Shown piece after piece: positions 12,701 to 24,700 of a stretch of DNA of 64,000 nucleotides. The notes beneath the pieces were generated by a model that was not told where the DNA came from, did no database searches, and saw only the letters and a list, made by a program, of their open reading frames with translations. The stretch spans positions 48,924,602 through 48,988,601 of the forward strand of contig JAUJPP010000003.1 of NCBI GenBank assembly GCA_030562195.1. Direction: 5' to 3'. The position numbers were made by a program, and so were the translations under genes. The DNA is from Nipponacmea schrenckii. Taxonomy: Eukaryota > Mollusca > Gastropoda > Lottiidae. Every line of letters starts with the position of its first letter. Within the stretch, counting starts at the first letter, position 1.

Positions 12701-15700
12701 CTGCTAGTTTAAATTTGAACTCTTATAATTGATAACATATTATCATGGTGTTTAAAATGGTTTTGGTGAGAACTGAATGTAAGATGTAAACTGTGATATT
12801 ACAATACTTTTCATTACCTCTTTCATCTCTTCAGAAACTTTTTTTTAATGCTAATTTTTGAAAGACTTATTTCAAAAATCATACAACATATGTCGTAATA
12901 ATATGATTATTAAAACTGAATGAAAATGAAGGAGCATATTTGATAGAAATTCAATAGAAAACTTTTTTTTAAGTTTGTATAAATAAAAGTTGTTGCATAT
13001 TTTGGAAAAATTATATTGAAACATCTTTAACTTCAATACCTATATTCCCCTCTAAACTGACAAGGTTTAATGAAGGTAATATGTGTTACTTGATGGCTAG
13101 AAATAAGGTATTAATCCTAACATAATTCTGGCTTTTGTTCAAGTATTGTTCTGTTTTATTATGCATGTTTTTGTTTGAATTGAGATAGAAAATCAATAAG
13201 ACTGATTGATTACATTATCTTGTTTTTGTTGCAGATTCAAGATAAACCATCCAATCGCAATTTGATATTTTCCGAGGAGAAAATGTCAAGCCATTAAGTT
13301 GAACAGTTAAATTGAATAAAGAACTTCTAAAAAACAAGCCAAGGTGAAAAGTGGTCTGAGATTTTCTCTTGTTTATTTCATCACGATCAAGTCTGAGTAT
13401 ATGAAGGTGACTGTCCAGAATTACTTCCCAACCTAACTAAAAGCAAGTTTTGCTCTAGAGTAGAATGAATCATATCTACTAATATTTAATATTTTATTTC
13501 ATACCAATTTTATTTCGGATTAGTTTGACTTGGCCATATTTGACAATCAAGGGTACCTGACAATACTTAAGGTTGTCAGATTGTGGAAACTTAATTGCTA
13601 TAATGTATAGCTGTTGAAATTGTAGAGCAACAGCATTGTCCAAATTATGATGAAAAGTAGAATACTTTACTTAAAGTGTGGGTACACATTTGACTTAATA
13701 ACCTGAGACCTCAAACAGCAAAAAAAGCAGAGAAATTGAATGGTGTTATAATGAAAATTATATTCTAGAACCCAATTATTAGACGGAGACTACGTGTCTA
13801 CTCATTTACACATAATAATATCCTTTTATGGAGATTAAATCCGTGGCACTAGATCAATTCTTTTTCCAGATCAATAAATTTATCAATAACCTTAGTATTG
13901 ACAACCAGACGTATTATTACATTATTGACCTCATTACGCCCCATCTTTACTATAATATATTAATATTGCACCTTGAGAAAAAAGTTCCTTGTACTAGTAG
14001 AGAAACATGTGATTTTTTTTATCTTAAAATATTGTATTTATTCAATTAAGAAAAATGACATTTTGTATCTTAATGATTTTATTCATAAAAATGGCTTTCA
14101 CCTCACTATTCTGTGGGTTTTATAGAGTTATTGGGTGAGTGGGACATCAGGCAGGGTGTGCTCACTCATGACACCTGATATCAATTTTCAAGAAGAAATC
14201 TTCTCAATCTATAATTGCTACTTCTCATTGCCTATACCAATGTATGCTTGTAGCTTTGCTAAAAGAAATAAGGCTGGAAGTATATTTGTCTAGTATATCA
14301 ATATATCAAGATTATGTTTAACATTGAAATGAAATGGAGTATAACTTCCGATTGTTGTTTGAGTACAGCCCAATTTGTGAGGAAATTGGTCATCCTGTCA
14401 GTCTGGAATGGAAATTGTAATGTCTAATTTTGACTTCATTAAGACATCTCTCCCCTGTGTATCCCAAGGCAGCGTTTAATATCAATTTCAACTGATAACT
14501 AGAGTAAATTTTGCTTGAATGATATACTTGAAATCTGATTAGCTAATGAATATAGTCCAAATATCAAATTAAAGTTTTTCAAAAGTTAGCTATTAAAATC
14601 TATAACAGAATCAGTAAACTTTAAAAGGTGTTCTAAACTAAATGAAAATGAGATGATTTATTGTGGTGTTGTTACAATATTTTCGTCATTAGCACAGATT
14701 CTAGTGCTGAAAATTGGCTGAGACCCAAACGGGTTTCGAACCAGCAATCTCAGAGTCAATGCTGGGGATTAGGTGCCTGACTCTGAGATCGCTGGTTCGA
14801 AACCTGTTCGGATCTCAGCCAATTTTCAGCACTAGAATCTGTGCTATACCAAGAAAGTGTTATCCCAATAACGAAAATATTGTTAATGAAAAAGTTTCTT
14901 AAGATTCTAATTGAATTAAAGAGCAGGCAATACTAATACTGTAGAAGGCCTACATCAATGGACCAATTGTTCCATATAATAAAATAAGAAAACATTGCTG
15001 ACAGAATCAATTTCTGCTCTTCTTTGTGACATTCTGATTTCCCAGTAGATTTAATCATCACTTACAGATATGGAGATTTATTAGATATACAGTATAGATA
15101 GTGCAGGCTGAATTTTGTAAAATCTTGTAGAATACTGGCGAGTTGATTATCTGCCAGGCAGGGTAATATACACCCCACTGGAAGCTTGAATTTTGAATAC
15201 ATATGGGAGCCGTGGTGGCTCAGTGGGTTAGACGCTTGCTCACTAACCTGAAGGTCCCGGGTTCAATCCCGGCAAAGGCCGAGATTAACAGCCCGGTTTC
15301 ACCTTGTCAGTGATGCAGGTCAGAGGGACTGACATGGAAAAAGCGTCTAGTCGTTCGGATGGGACAATAAACCGAGGCCCTGTGTGCTACAGGCTGTGCA
15401 CGTTAAAGATCCCTCGACAGTTGGAAATCGAAAAAGAGCAGGCTAATGCCGCTGTCCTGACAAAATTTCCCTCATAGCACACTGCATGGCGTTGCCCGTC
15501 TTCATTAGCCCATAAACCTTTGAATACATATATTTGACAGTACATTAACTCTTCAAATGCCACAGGTGCATGTATGTGCCTGCCGGCTCAAACGCTATGG
15601 GCACGGATATGCGACACGAGTTGTGTTCTTACTAAAATCTCATTTTAAAGAACAAACTTCCCATCACAGCAACAAACGCACCTCACCACTAGAGGTCAAG

Positions 15701-18700
15701 GCTATCTTTAGATGTAAACAATGCCAGGTGGTTGTTCTGTGAAAATTTGAGAAAAATCAAACGTGTTTTGCAATTGACATTGCGTATATGTTCAGTACAG
15801 TGATAACATAATGGCATATAGTGTTTTCAGTGAAGATTTTGATTTAGAAATCGATTTCCGACATAATTTATCGCTAAATTCCACACAACAAATAATGAAA
15901 ATAACCCAGGTCTGAGCCTGTTATTTCATTTTAGAATTGAAAATATGGGCACATGTTTGTTTTTTTTTAAAAACAACATTTACAATAAATAGAAGAAAAT
16001 TCTAAAAGTCTAAAATATTGCATATTATAGTAAGTATTGTCAGGTATCCAGGTAATTCAAGTGGTAAATAATGCAAAATGGGAAGGGGCGACACAATTTA
16101 GTTTGTGGTCAAATTATCAATGTCAATTGCAAAACACGTTTGATTTTTCTCAAATTTTCACAGAACAACCACCTGGCATTGTTTACATCTAAAGATAGCC
16201 TTGACCTCTAGTGGTGAGGTGCGTTTGTTGCTGTGATGGGAAGTTTGTTCTTTAAAATGAGATTTTAGTAAGAACACAACAATTGCATTTTAAGGAGAAC
16301 TGGAAAAATGGAGTGAATAGAAGGATCAAGCCTGTTTTGAATAATTATTACCTAAATGTGTTTTTTGGTGCACCACTAAATGCTGAGAAAATTTGCCATC
16401 TCTAGATACATCCCAAGCCATCTTTAGATACATCTATCCCAAGCCATCTTTAGATACATCTGTCCCAAGCCATCTTTAGATATATCTGTCCCAAGCCAAC
16501 TTTAGATACATCTGTCCCAAGCTATCTTTAGATACATCTATCCCAAGCCATCTTTAGATATATCTATCCCAAGCCATCTTTAGATACATCTATCCCAAGC
16601 CATCTTTAGATACACCTATCCCAAGCAATCTTGGGTTCCCAGTTCTCCAGTTTCTTGATTACAATCTCCTCAGAAAATACAAGGTAAAATTAAAAGAATA
16701 CCCATGAGATTTCTTGTCACGTTACTAACATAAAGACTGATATATCATGACTTTACCAACATGCTATTGTTCGTGAGTTTATCTGACCTTAATATCAGGT
16801 CAACTGTTTGATTTTCTGTCAATTTTTGATTCAATAAATCCCAAGCTTAACGATTAGATACATTTTATCTTGTGGCCTATATTCAGCTTGTCTTCCTCGT
16901 CAAACTTTCAGACAATTTATTGAGGTTAAGCTCTTCTATAATGGAGGATAAAAGACTATCTGAATATAGATTCTCTGTCGTCTCAAGACTGGGTTAAAAT
17001 TCTGTTGCTAAATTGAAATGTCTGTCTCTGGATGGCATTTTTTTTCTCAATGACTTTCTTATCTGATCTTTTATAAAGAAAGTTTTGAATTAATGGATAT
17101 GATAAGTCTTATTCTATGAATCTGGTCAAATTTGCTTCCAGCTTTCTAGTCAGACTAGGATATCGAAATAATGTAAGGTCATTTTGGCTTACTGAAGTAC
17201 ATATGTATTTAATAGCTGTACCAGTTGTTTACAAATAGACTTGAGCAACTGTTCCCTTAAAAAACACTTCATACACTTGTTCCTGCTAGATTATAGATTT
17301 ATGAATATACAAACCTATGTTAAACAACAGGCATTAACATGAATAAACATGAAATGAAATGAAAAAGCAGTGATGAAACTATAAGGAAAAAAGAACAATG
17401 GATAGAAAACAACTTGAAACTATTTCCAATAAATTGATTCACCTCATCTAGCTAATAACATACTAAAAAAACAGGAAGTTAAGTGCATTGCTATAAAGAC
17501 TATTACTCATCTAAAACATAACTTATATAAAATATGAATGACGTTATTGCATGTTCAAATGTAATATTGATGGTTTAAGCCATTTATTCTATAGTCTTAA
17601 CTAGTTATTACTGTTGTTTAAAAAGCCTACATCTTGTTGTCGTTTGTATCAAAAAGCTTGTTATATCAGGTCAGACACTCTTGTCAATCCTGGAATTCAG
17701 AGGTCGAAGTAAGGGTTCCTCCTAGTTAGGTACTTGATTACATCTGGTATAAATACACAATCAATATTTCCAAAAAAGGAATGCCAATTGAGATTCTCAT
17801 GACCTTTGCCATACTACTTTTGAAGTTCACATTCTTTCAAATCAAACAAATTTCAGCTTTAAACTTTTGATGATGACATCAATGAAAATCATTCAAATTT
17901 AGTCCAATGATCTAAGAATTTGAAAACTATATAATGATTCAGAATTAACCTCAGGGACATTAATGTCTATTGAACTCATTGGTGTTAAATATCATTCAAA
18001 TGAAGGATTATCTACATGAGAACGCTAATAAGAAAGATATTGAGCTTCAGTTCGATGGCAATGTAAATAGAGTTATCTCCTATGGGATGTACTTGAAATG
18101 TCATGAAGCAATTTAAAGGCTATGAATTTGGTAGAAAGTAAATATGTGGTGTTTCAAAGATATGATATTTATTGTTTTGATCTCATTCCTTTAGTTTCCT
18201 CTATCAAAATTTACAATTGTCTGTTGAACTAGAAATCAATCCAATGAATGACTGAAACAAGGTCATGGGTCAATTTATGTCCAATGAAAGGGAAGAAATT
18301 TGATCGTAGATAGACAAATATTGAACACGTTTCTTCCTGTATTTAAACAAACTGTCAATGAATTCTCCCTATCACTGAGTCAACAAGACAAAATGGAGTC
18401 TATGTTGTCACGGATACAAATTAAATGATGAGTAATCACATTAACCACCGAAACCAAACATTTTTATCGGATAGCATTAACATAAATTTGTAGTTCATTA
18501 TGTTATATCCATATATTGACATGTGACAAAGACAAAAGAAGCAGTTTCACTTAATGTTGACTTCAAACTTTGAGCATTTTGGTTTTCTTATGGGCTGGAC
18601 ATTATTAAACATAACCCTGCATAGGCTACATTTTAAATCCAATTTTGCTAAAAACAAACAAATACTGTACATTCAGAAGGCAAATTGACAAGACATAGAA

Positions 18701-21700
18701 TTCCTTGTTATCAACTGATTGATGATCACAATAAACTGCCAGATTGTGATGAAGTTATCAGCAAGATTCTCTCCCAAACTAATAACATTAAGTAAAGTGA
18801 TCTGATGACATGGATACTATCTCATCAACTGGTCACTTCCATTGATCAGTAAACATGGCTTCCTTCATTTGTTTAAATATGTCTGTGGTCTATCAGATGA
18901 ATTTTCAATTGCTTTAACTCTTATATCAATTTCTTAAATTTCTTGATGATGTTCATACAAGATTGGGAATACAGATCATCAAGGAACTGAATGACTTCTT
19001 CTTTCATTACCTTTGATATAATTTATTGTTCTGTCCCTTTCAAAACACTATTTTTAATTCAAATTTTCTTTTGAGTGATATATGCAAATAAAGAAATGAC
19101 ATCAAACGCAATCATCAATTCTACTTTAATGCATCTAATTGGACAAATGAGGAAACACTTAACAATATGTTCAGGCATTAGGAATGAATAAAAGACCGGA
19201 TAATAAAGGCAATCATGGAATGTGACCAGTCAATTAGTATAGAGTTACCTTAATGACCAACACATTGTTTAGCTTCTGTTTGTAACAAACTAGAGAATTC
19301 ACTTGGGATGAATTTCAATATAGTCTCTATCTCTAGGGGACTAATCGTATTCAATATTCCAGCATTTATACCAGCAATACTTGCCAAATTAGATTTAACA
19401 TTACCTTCTTGAGTAGGTAGACAATTTTATGCTTCAAAATAAGTCACTTAATAAAATTCCTGTGCTGCTAAAGAATTCCATTTAATAGATTTCCTTAAGA
19501 AGCGACAGGAAATTGAAGATTCACTTAATACCAGTGCTTCTTTGAGGTAAAAGCTATCAAGTCTTCTAGAGATTGACAGAGATTTGCAACTTGTCAATCT
19601 ATGATACAAGACTCACAGACTACAGTTTACTTTCATGGACATTTATCTAACTTGATGTTTCTTTTTAGTAGATAAAGTAAATATTTGTTGGTTGTAATAT
19701 TCAAATATATTGCTAAATTTTGCCTAGTTGTTTTCAGATGGAGATTAAGAATACCTTGCTTTTTATATTTTCATCATATGTTATGATGATTCTGAAGACA
19801 TATGGTCAAGATATATGTTAATTGTCTCTATGTAAATTAAAATCTATTTGAAATTAGTTTCCATGAAGGCTAAGCATTGTCCAAAATATATGTAGGGATC
19901 ATAAATCAAATGTAAACTCAAAACACTTAAATTTCAATAGACACAAAGTCATTCTTAAGAAATACATATTTATTCCATCTAGAGTTCATGTACATATTAT
20001 GAAGTAAGTGGTTCCCAACATGGAATTAACAATTGTCATCAATATATATCCATCAAAGATTTTACAGATAATGACTTCTGAAAAGTAGCCAAATCGACAG
20101 GGTCCCATGATTTATAAGTCAATTGTAGCAATGAGTCTTTCATTATAAAGCCATTATCTGTAAAACGGCCAGATATTCCATGGGAATCGATCCACACAAA
20201 TGGTGCAATATTGTCAGTAGACAATGTCAATAAAAACTCAGTTGGTGATACCATTGCTACATCAACAATCTGGATATTAGATTTGGGTATTCTACCCTGG
20301 ATATCTGTAAAATATGATAAAGGTAACCATGATGTACTGGTTGGATTTACTTTGGAATTCAGAGAAAAATAAAAGAAGCAATCTGCCTTATCTTTGCAAC
20401 CTGCATCAGTTATTATGTCCACTAAATTATTTTGGAAAATACACCCTGAAGTCTCATTTAAATTAAACTGTTTTTCCCATGATTTTAGTGGTGTCATGCT
20501 CTTCCATGTGTACAAATCCATATACAGTGTTCCTTCCGAGGCTAATATACTTTTCTTTAATTGTTGGTGCATATTATTAGACTCATATTTGCTGTGTATT
20601 ATCTGTCGTGGATGTTTCATTGGACGGAATATAATTTTCTGATTTGCAGAAAACTCATCTTTATAAATTGGAATTTCATCCAAAACTAAGAATACTTTTA
20701 ATGTATCTTCATCAACATAAGGTGAAATCAGGTTAGGATCAAAGAATTTTCTGGCAAAATAATGTAGCATTTTCCATTTTATATCATAATCTGAAGAGAA
20801 AAAGAGGAATAATTCATATTAGTCATATGAAAAATTATTGATCAATAGATTCTATATACATGTATTATATAATGGCTTCCAGAAAGACGGTTCAGAAAAA
20901 CAAAAAAGATTCATGACTCAAGATTTGTCCAAATTAAGTAGCTAAGTTCAATAAATCGGAATTGGCTAGAAGATATTGCCAGTTAATTAACATGAATATG
21001 AACTTAAAAATTAGATCAACATACCAATAGAAGACCATGATGGTCCCTGCCAGATGTCATTTAACTGCCAATAAAGAGCACCCATAGTGTGACCTCGCCC
21101 ATCAGACTGTAGTTGATTTGTCCATCTTCTATAGTGTTCAATTTCAGTTCTCATTGCCACAGCATGGTGAATCTGAATTACGTATATCAAATCTTTGAAC
21201 TGCTGCTTTGGATTGGTAGAGTTAGGTAGTTGTATATGCATTTTAGTTAAATTTAACATAATCTCATTTCCACCAACATTATGCTGTCTGTGGAGGGCCA
21301 TGGGGGAATTATAATATAGATCAGCTTCACTTAAAACCTTTTCAATGGTTTCAAAATTACACCAAGACTGAGTACCAAACTCTGATGCAAATCGAGGGAT
21401 GTCAATTTCACTGATGTCCCATAAGTCAGCACTATCATTGTAAAAATGTACATCACCAAAAAAGTCTGACTGAGGATTCTTAGCAATCCAACCCTCCTTT
21501 TCCGTCTCTGGCCCATTTGAAGGACTTGATGATACAAAAGGTCTTGATGGATCCAAAAGGGTAACAACTGGTTTAATTGTGTCTATATATAAAGCCAAAT
21601 AGTCTTTTCTATACTGATCACCTTGATACTCATTAAGGATTTCATTGTTTTCATTATTACCAGACCATAATATAATACTTGGGTGAGTTTTTAGTCTTGT

Positions 21701-24700
21701 AATCTGATGGGTTATCTCCTTTTGTACAGAAACCAAAAATTCTTTTGTTGATGGATATAATGCATCACTGAACATCAGATCATGCCATAACATAATCCCA
21801 AGTTCATCACAAAGTTCATAGAACTCTTCACTCTCATACACACCGCCTCCCCACACTCTCATTGAATTGATATGAACTTCCACTGCCGACTTTAGTAGTC
21901 TCACCAATCTTGTCTTGGTAACTCGTTCCAGGAAACTGTCTGCTGGTACCCAGTTAGTTCCCTTGAAGAATATTGGTACATTGTTGATTTTGAAATAGAA
22001 TGTCACACCATGAGATGAGTTATCAGAGACTGGTTCTTGTACCAATTCAAGAGATCGAAAGCCAATCCTTGTACTTGTCTGAGCCAGAATTTGTTTTTTG
22101 TCAAATGTTACAAACTTTACTGTAAGATTATATAGAGCTTGTTCACCATAACCATTAGGCCACCAGAGGTCTATATGTGTTTCTTTAGGAACAGCAAAGT
22201 TAAAATATATGTCACTATACACAGGAGAAGATAGTATATGCTCATGGGTAAGATTGATTTTATCCAGGGTTGTTTCCACTAAACCAGTAACATTTTGATT
22301 GCTGATATCTAAGTGTAATGTAATGTGAATCACCCAGGTTTGATCTGCAGCTAAAATTGGTACAGCAGATAATCCTCTGACCACTGCTTCATCAAAATAT
22401 TGAATAGATATATTTCTCCATATACCTTGAGTAGGAAACGATGGTGCCCAATTCCAGCTGAATGAACACTGCTCTTTACGAATAAAGTTAACAAAGCATT
22501 CACCATTTTGTACGATATTAGGACAGCTGGGGGGTATGGTATAAGCTGAGTGGTTGTTTAATAGAGAGGCCACATTTACTGCAGATGAGAATTCAATTGT
22601 AATATTGTTCTCTCCTGATTTTAAAGCTTTTTTCACATCAAAAACATACCTGAGAAACATATTCTCAGACTCACCAATCTTGATACCATTGACAGTAATA
22701 CGAGAGAAAGTATCCAGACCTTCTGCCACCACAATTACAGCCTGCTTAGACAAGATCTCATCAGAAACTTCAAATGATCTGGTAAATATCCAGTCTTCTC
22801 GACCAATCCACCTATATTGTACATCATTATCTCTGTAGTATGGATCACCAATATATTTATCAGCTATGAGAGCTGTATACACAGAGCCTGGTACCTCACC
22901 ACTTAATCTATAGCCTTTGTTCGCATTAATTATATCCCATCTTCCATTTAGATCTAATGTTTTCTGGTTTATCCCTATGACTGATGAAACAATTGAAAAC
23001 AGAACACAAACATACCAACATTTAGACATTTTGCTGACCTAGTAAAAAGGTTTATCTGTTGACTATTATGAAATAATATATTGATAAAGTTACACATATT
23101 CAAATGTTGAATTGAACTTTAGATTATTGTGTAATAATTGACCATATATATATAGGCTAGATTGGTGGTTACTATAAATATATTGAGTCAAACCCACCTG
23201 ACTATGTATACATATTGAATAGCAGACGACATTTCTCTGATTTCAAATTGAATTGATTTATTTTTAATTTAAATAAAAAAAGCTTATGATTACAGTCATT
23301 CCAACTTCATGTCTGTCAGCTGCAATTTTGTTCTTTAAAATAGGCTTAAATTTATCTGAATTAAAATAGTTGATTAGTCTTTAAGATATTCCATGAAGAA
23401 TGAGGTAAACATTTGTATTCATAAATATTTTCACTAACATACTGACCAAGACTTTATTATTGATTTTCAAAGTATTAATCAGATAGTCAATCACTCTTGA
23501 ACTTCAAAAATATGTGAATTAAACGGGGAAATTATAAACATTTGTTGTTTCCTCCAGGGCAATTGGCTAGAAGGTTACGTCACTTGCTTTTTAGTATACT
23601 ATAATATGAGTGGACATTTTTGTATGTGACAAAGCACAATTCACTCACAGTTTGAAACCTAGAATGAATAAATGAATATCTTATCATCAAACCCGTACTA
23701 ATTTTTCATTGTTCTCTTGTATAGTATAGGCTACTGCTCAGTACAACTGATGATAATATATTCAATTGTTAGACACTATAGAATAGCCATCTATTGTCTG
23801 ATTAGGCTATAAAATATAGGTCTCCACATCACACAAACAATTAAAAGCAAGTGATAATATTCTAGCGATCAGATAAGAATAAAGGCTCGCCTACACGTTC
23901 ATACCACTGTGCACTTCATCATATTACAATTGTATGACCATGTTTAAGCTATAGATTTCTGTCAAGACTGTCAAACATCATCAAACATGATCCAACATTT
24001 GTATGGTGATGTATGACCGTGTATGGCCAATTATGGAGGGATAATATTATTTTTTGACAGAAAATAATTTAACATGAATGCTCATAGCAGTCTGTTGACC
24101 AGACCTGGTTCCGAAATTTCCTGTGCATGGATGTGAATTCCTTTCATCAATTATTAGTAAAGAAGGGACCATTTAATGCAGAAAAGCGTGGATTATCCTC
24201 ATACAGACTCATTAATTTAGTAACACCAGTAATTATTTTAACTATGTCAGATGCTATTTTGAAAGCCGAGTCAGAATTGAAGGCAGTCTCACATCTATAT
24301 GGAGACAAGATTGATACTTGATTTAAATATCGCGAACATTTGCTGGAAAGATGAAACATGCAGCTAGAAATTTGAAAGATGTGATACGTTTGACCATGTT
24401 TAACCTCCTTGGGAAGGCTGTCAAGCATTTGTCCAGGAATACCATCACACAAATGTATGACAATGTTTTGAACAAATGTTTGATTGTGTAGACAAAGCTT
24501 AATAGAGAATATGAAAAGATGATATTATGCAAGAAGTTGATTTATTGATTAATGCAAATACTTGGTTTAAAAGCTCTCTTGCAAGGCACAAGACACTTCT
24601 TCCATGAATTACCATGTCTATAAGTGGTGAGTTAATATAACCAGCTAGATAATGTAGAATAAATTCCTAGCATCTCAACATTATAGGAGCCTGAAAGTAC

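Larger units (their letters stand above)
12649..20038 (-). other. FSTL5-like: FSTL5-like intron 1, part downstream of beta-mannosidase
   Basis: About 7.4 kb without supported exons, lying between FSTL5-like exon 2 and the beta-mannosidase stop codon; the end next to 20038 includes the beta-mannosidase 3' UTR. It contains a tRNA-like foldback (14691-14845), a full SINE (15205-15518), a perfect inverted repeat (15620-16280) and a 26-bp array (16404-16632), listed separately. Between 16700 and 19950 I see only unique AT-rich sequence. Confidence 0.65.

Noticed and set aside
14714..14902. Open frame beginning MAETQTGFEPAIS
   Set aside because: Translation of a tRNA-like repeat; this peptide pattern is a common false protein in genomes with such SINEs.
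15205..15285. Possible functional tRNA gene
   Set aside because: A and B boxes are present but no full cloverleaf with a sensible anticodon arm; it is continuous with a SINE body and flanked by target-site duplications.
22554..22838. Plus-strand 94-residue frame inside beta-mannosidase
   Set aside because: Shadow frame antisense to a confidently identified exon.
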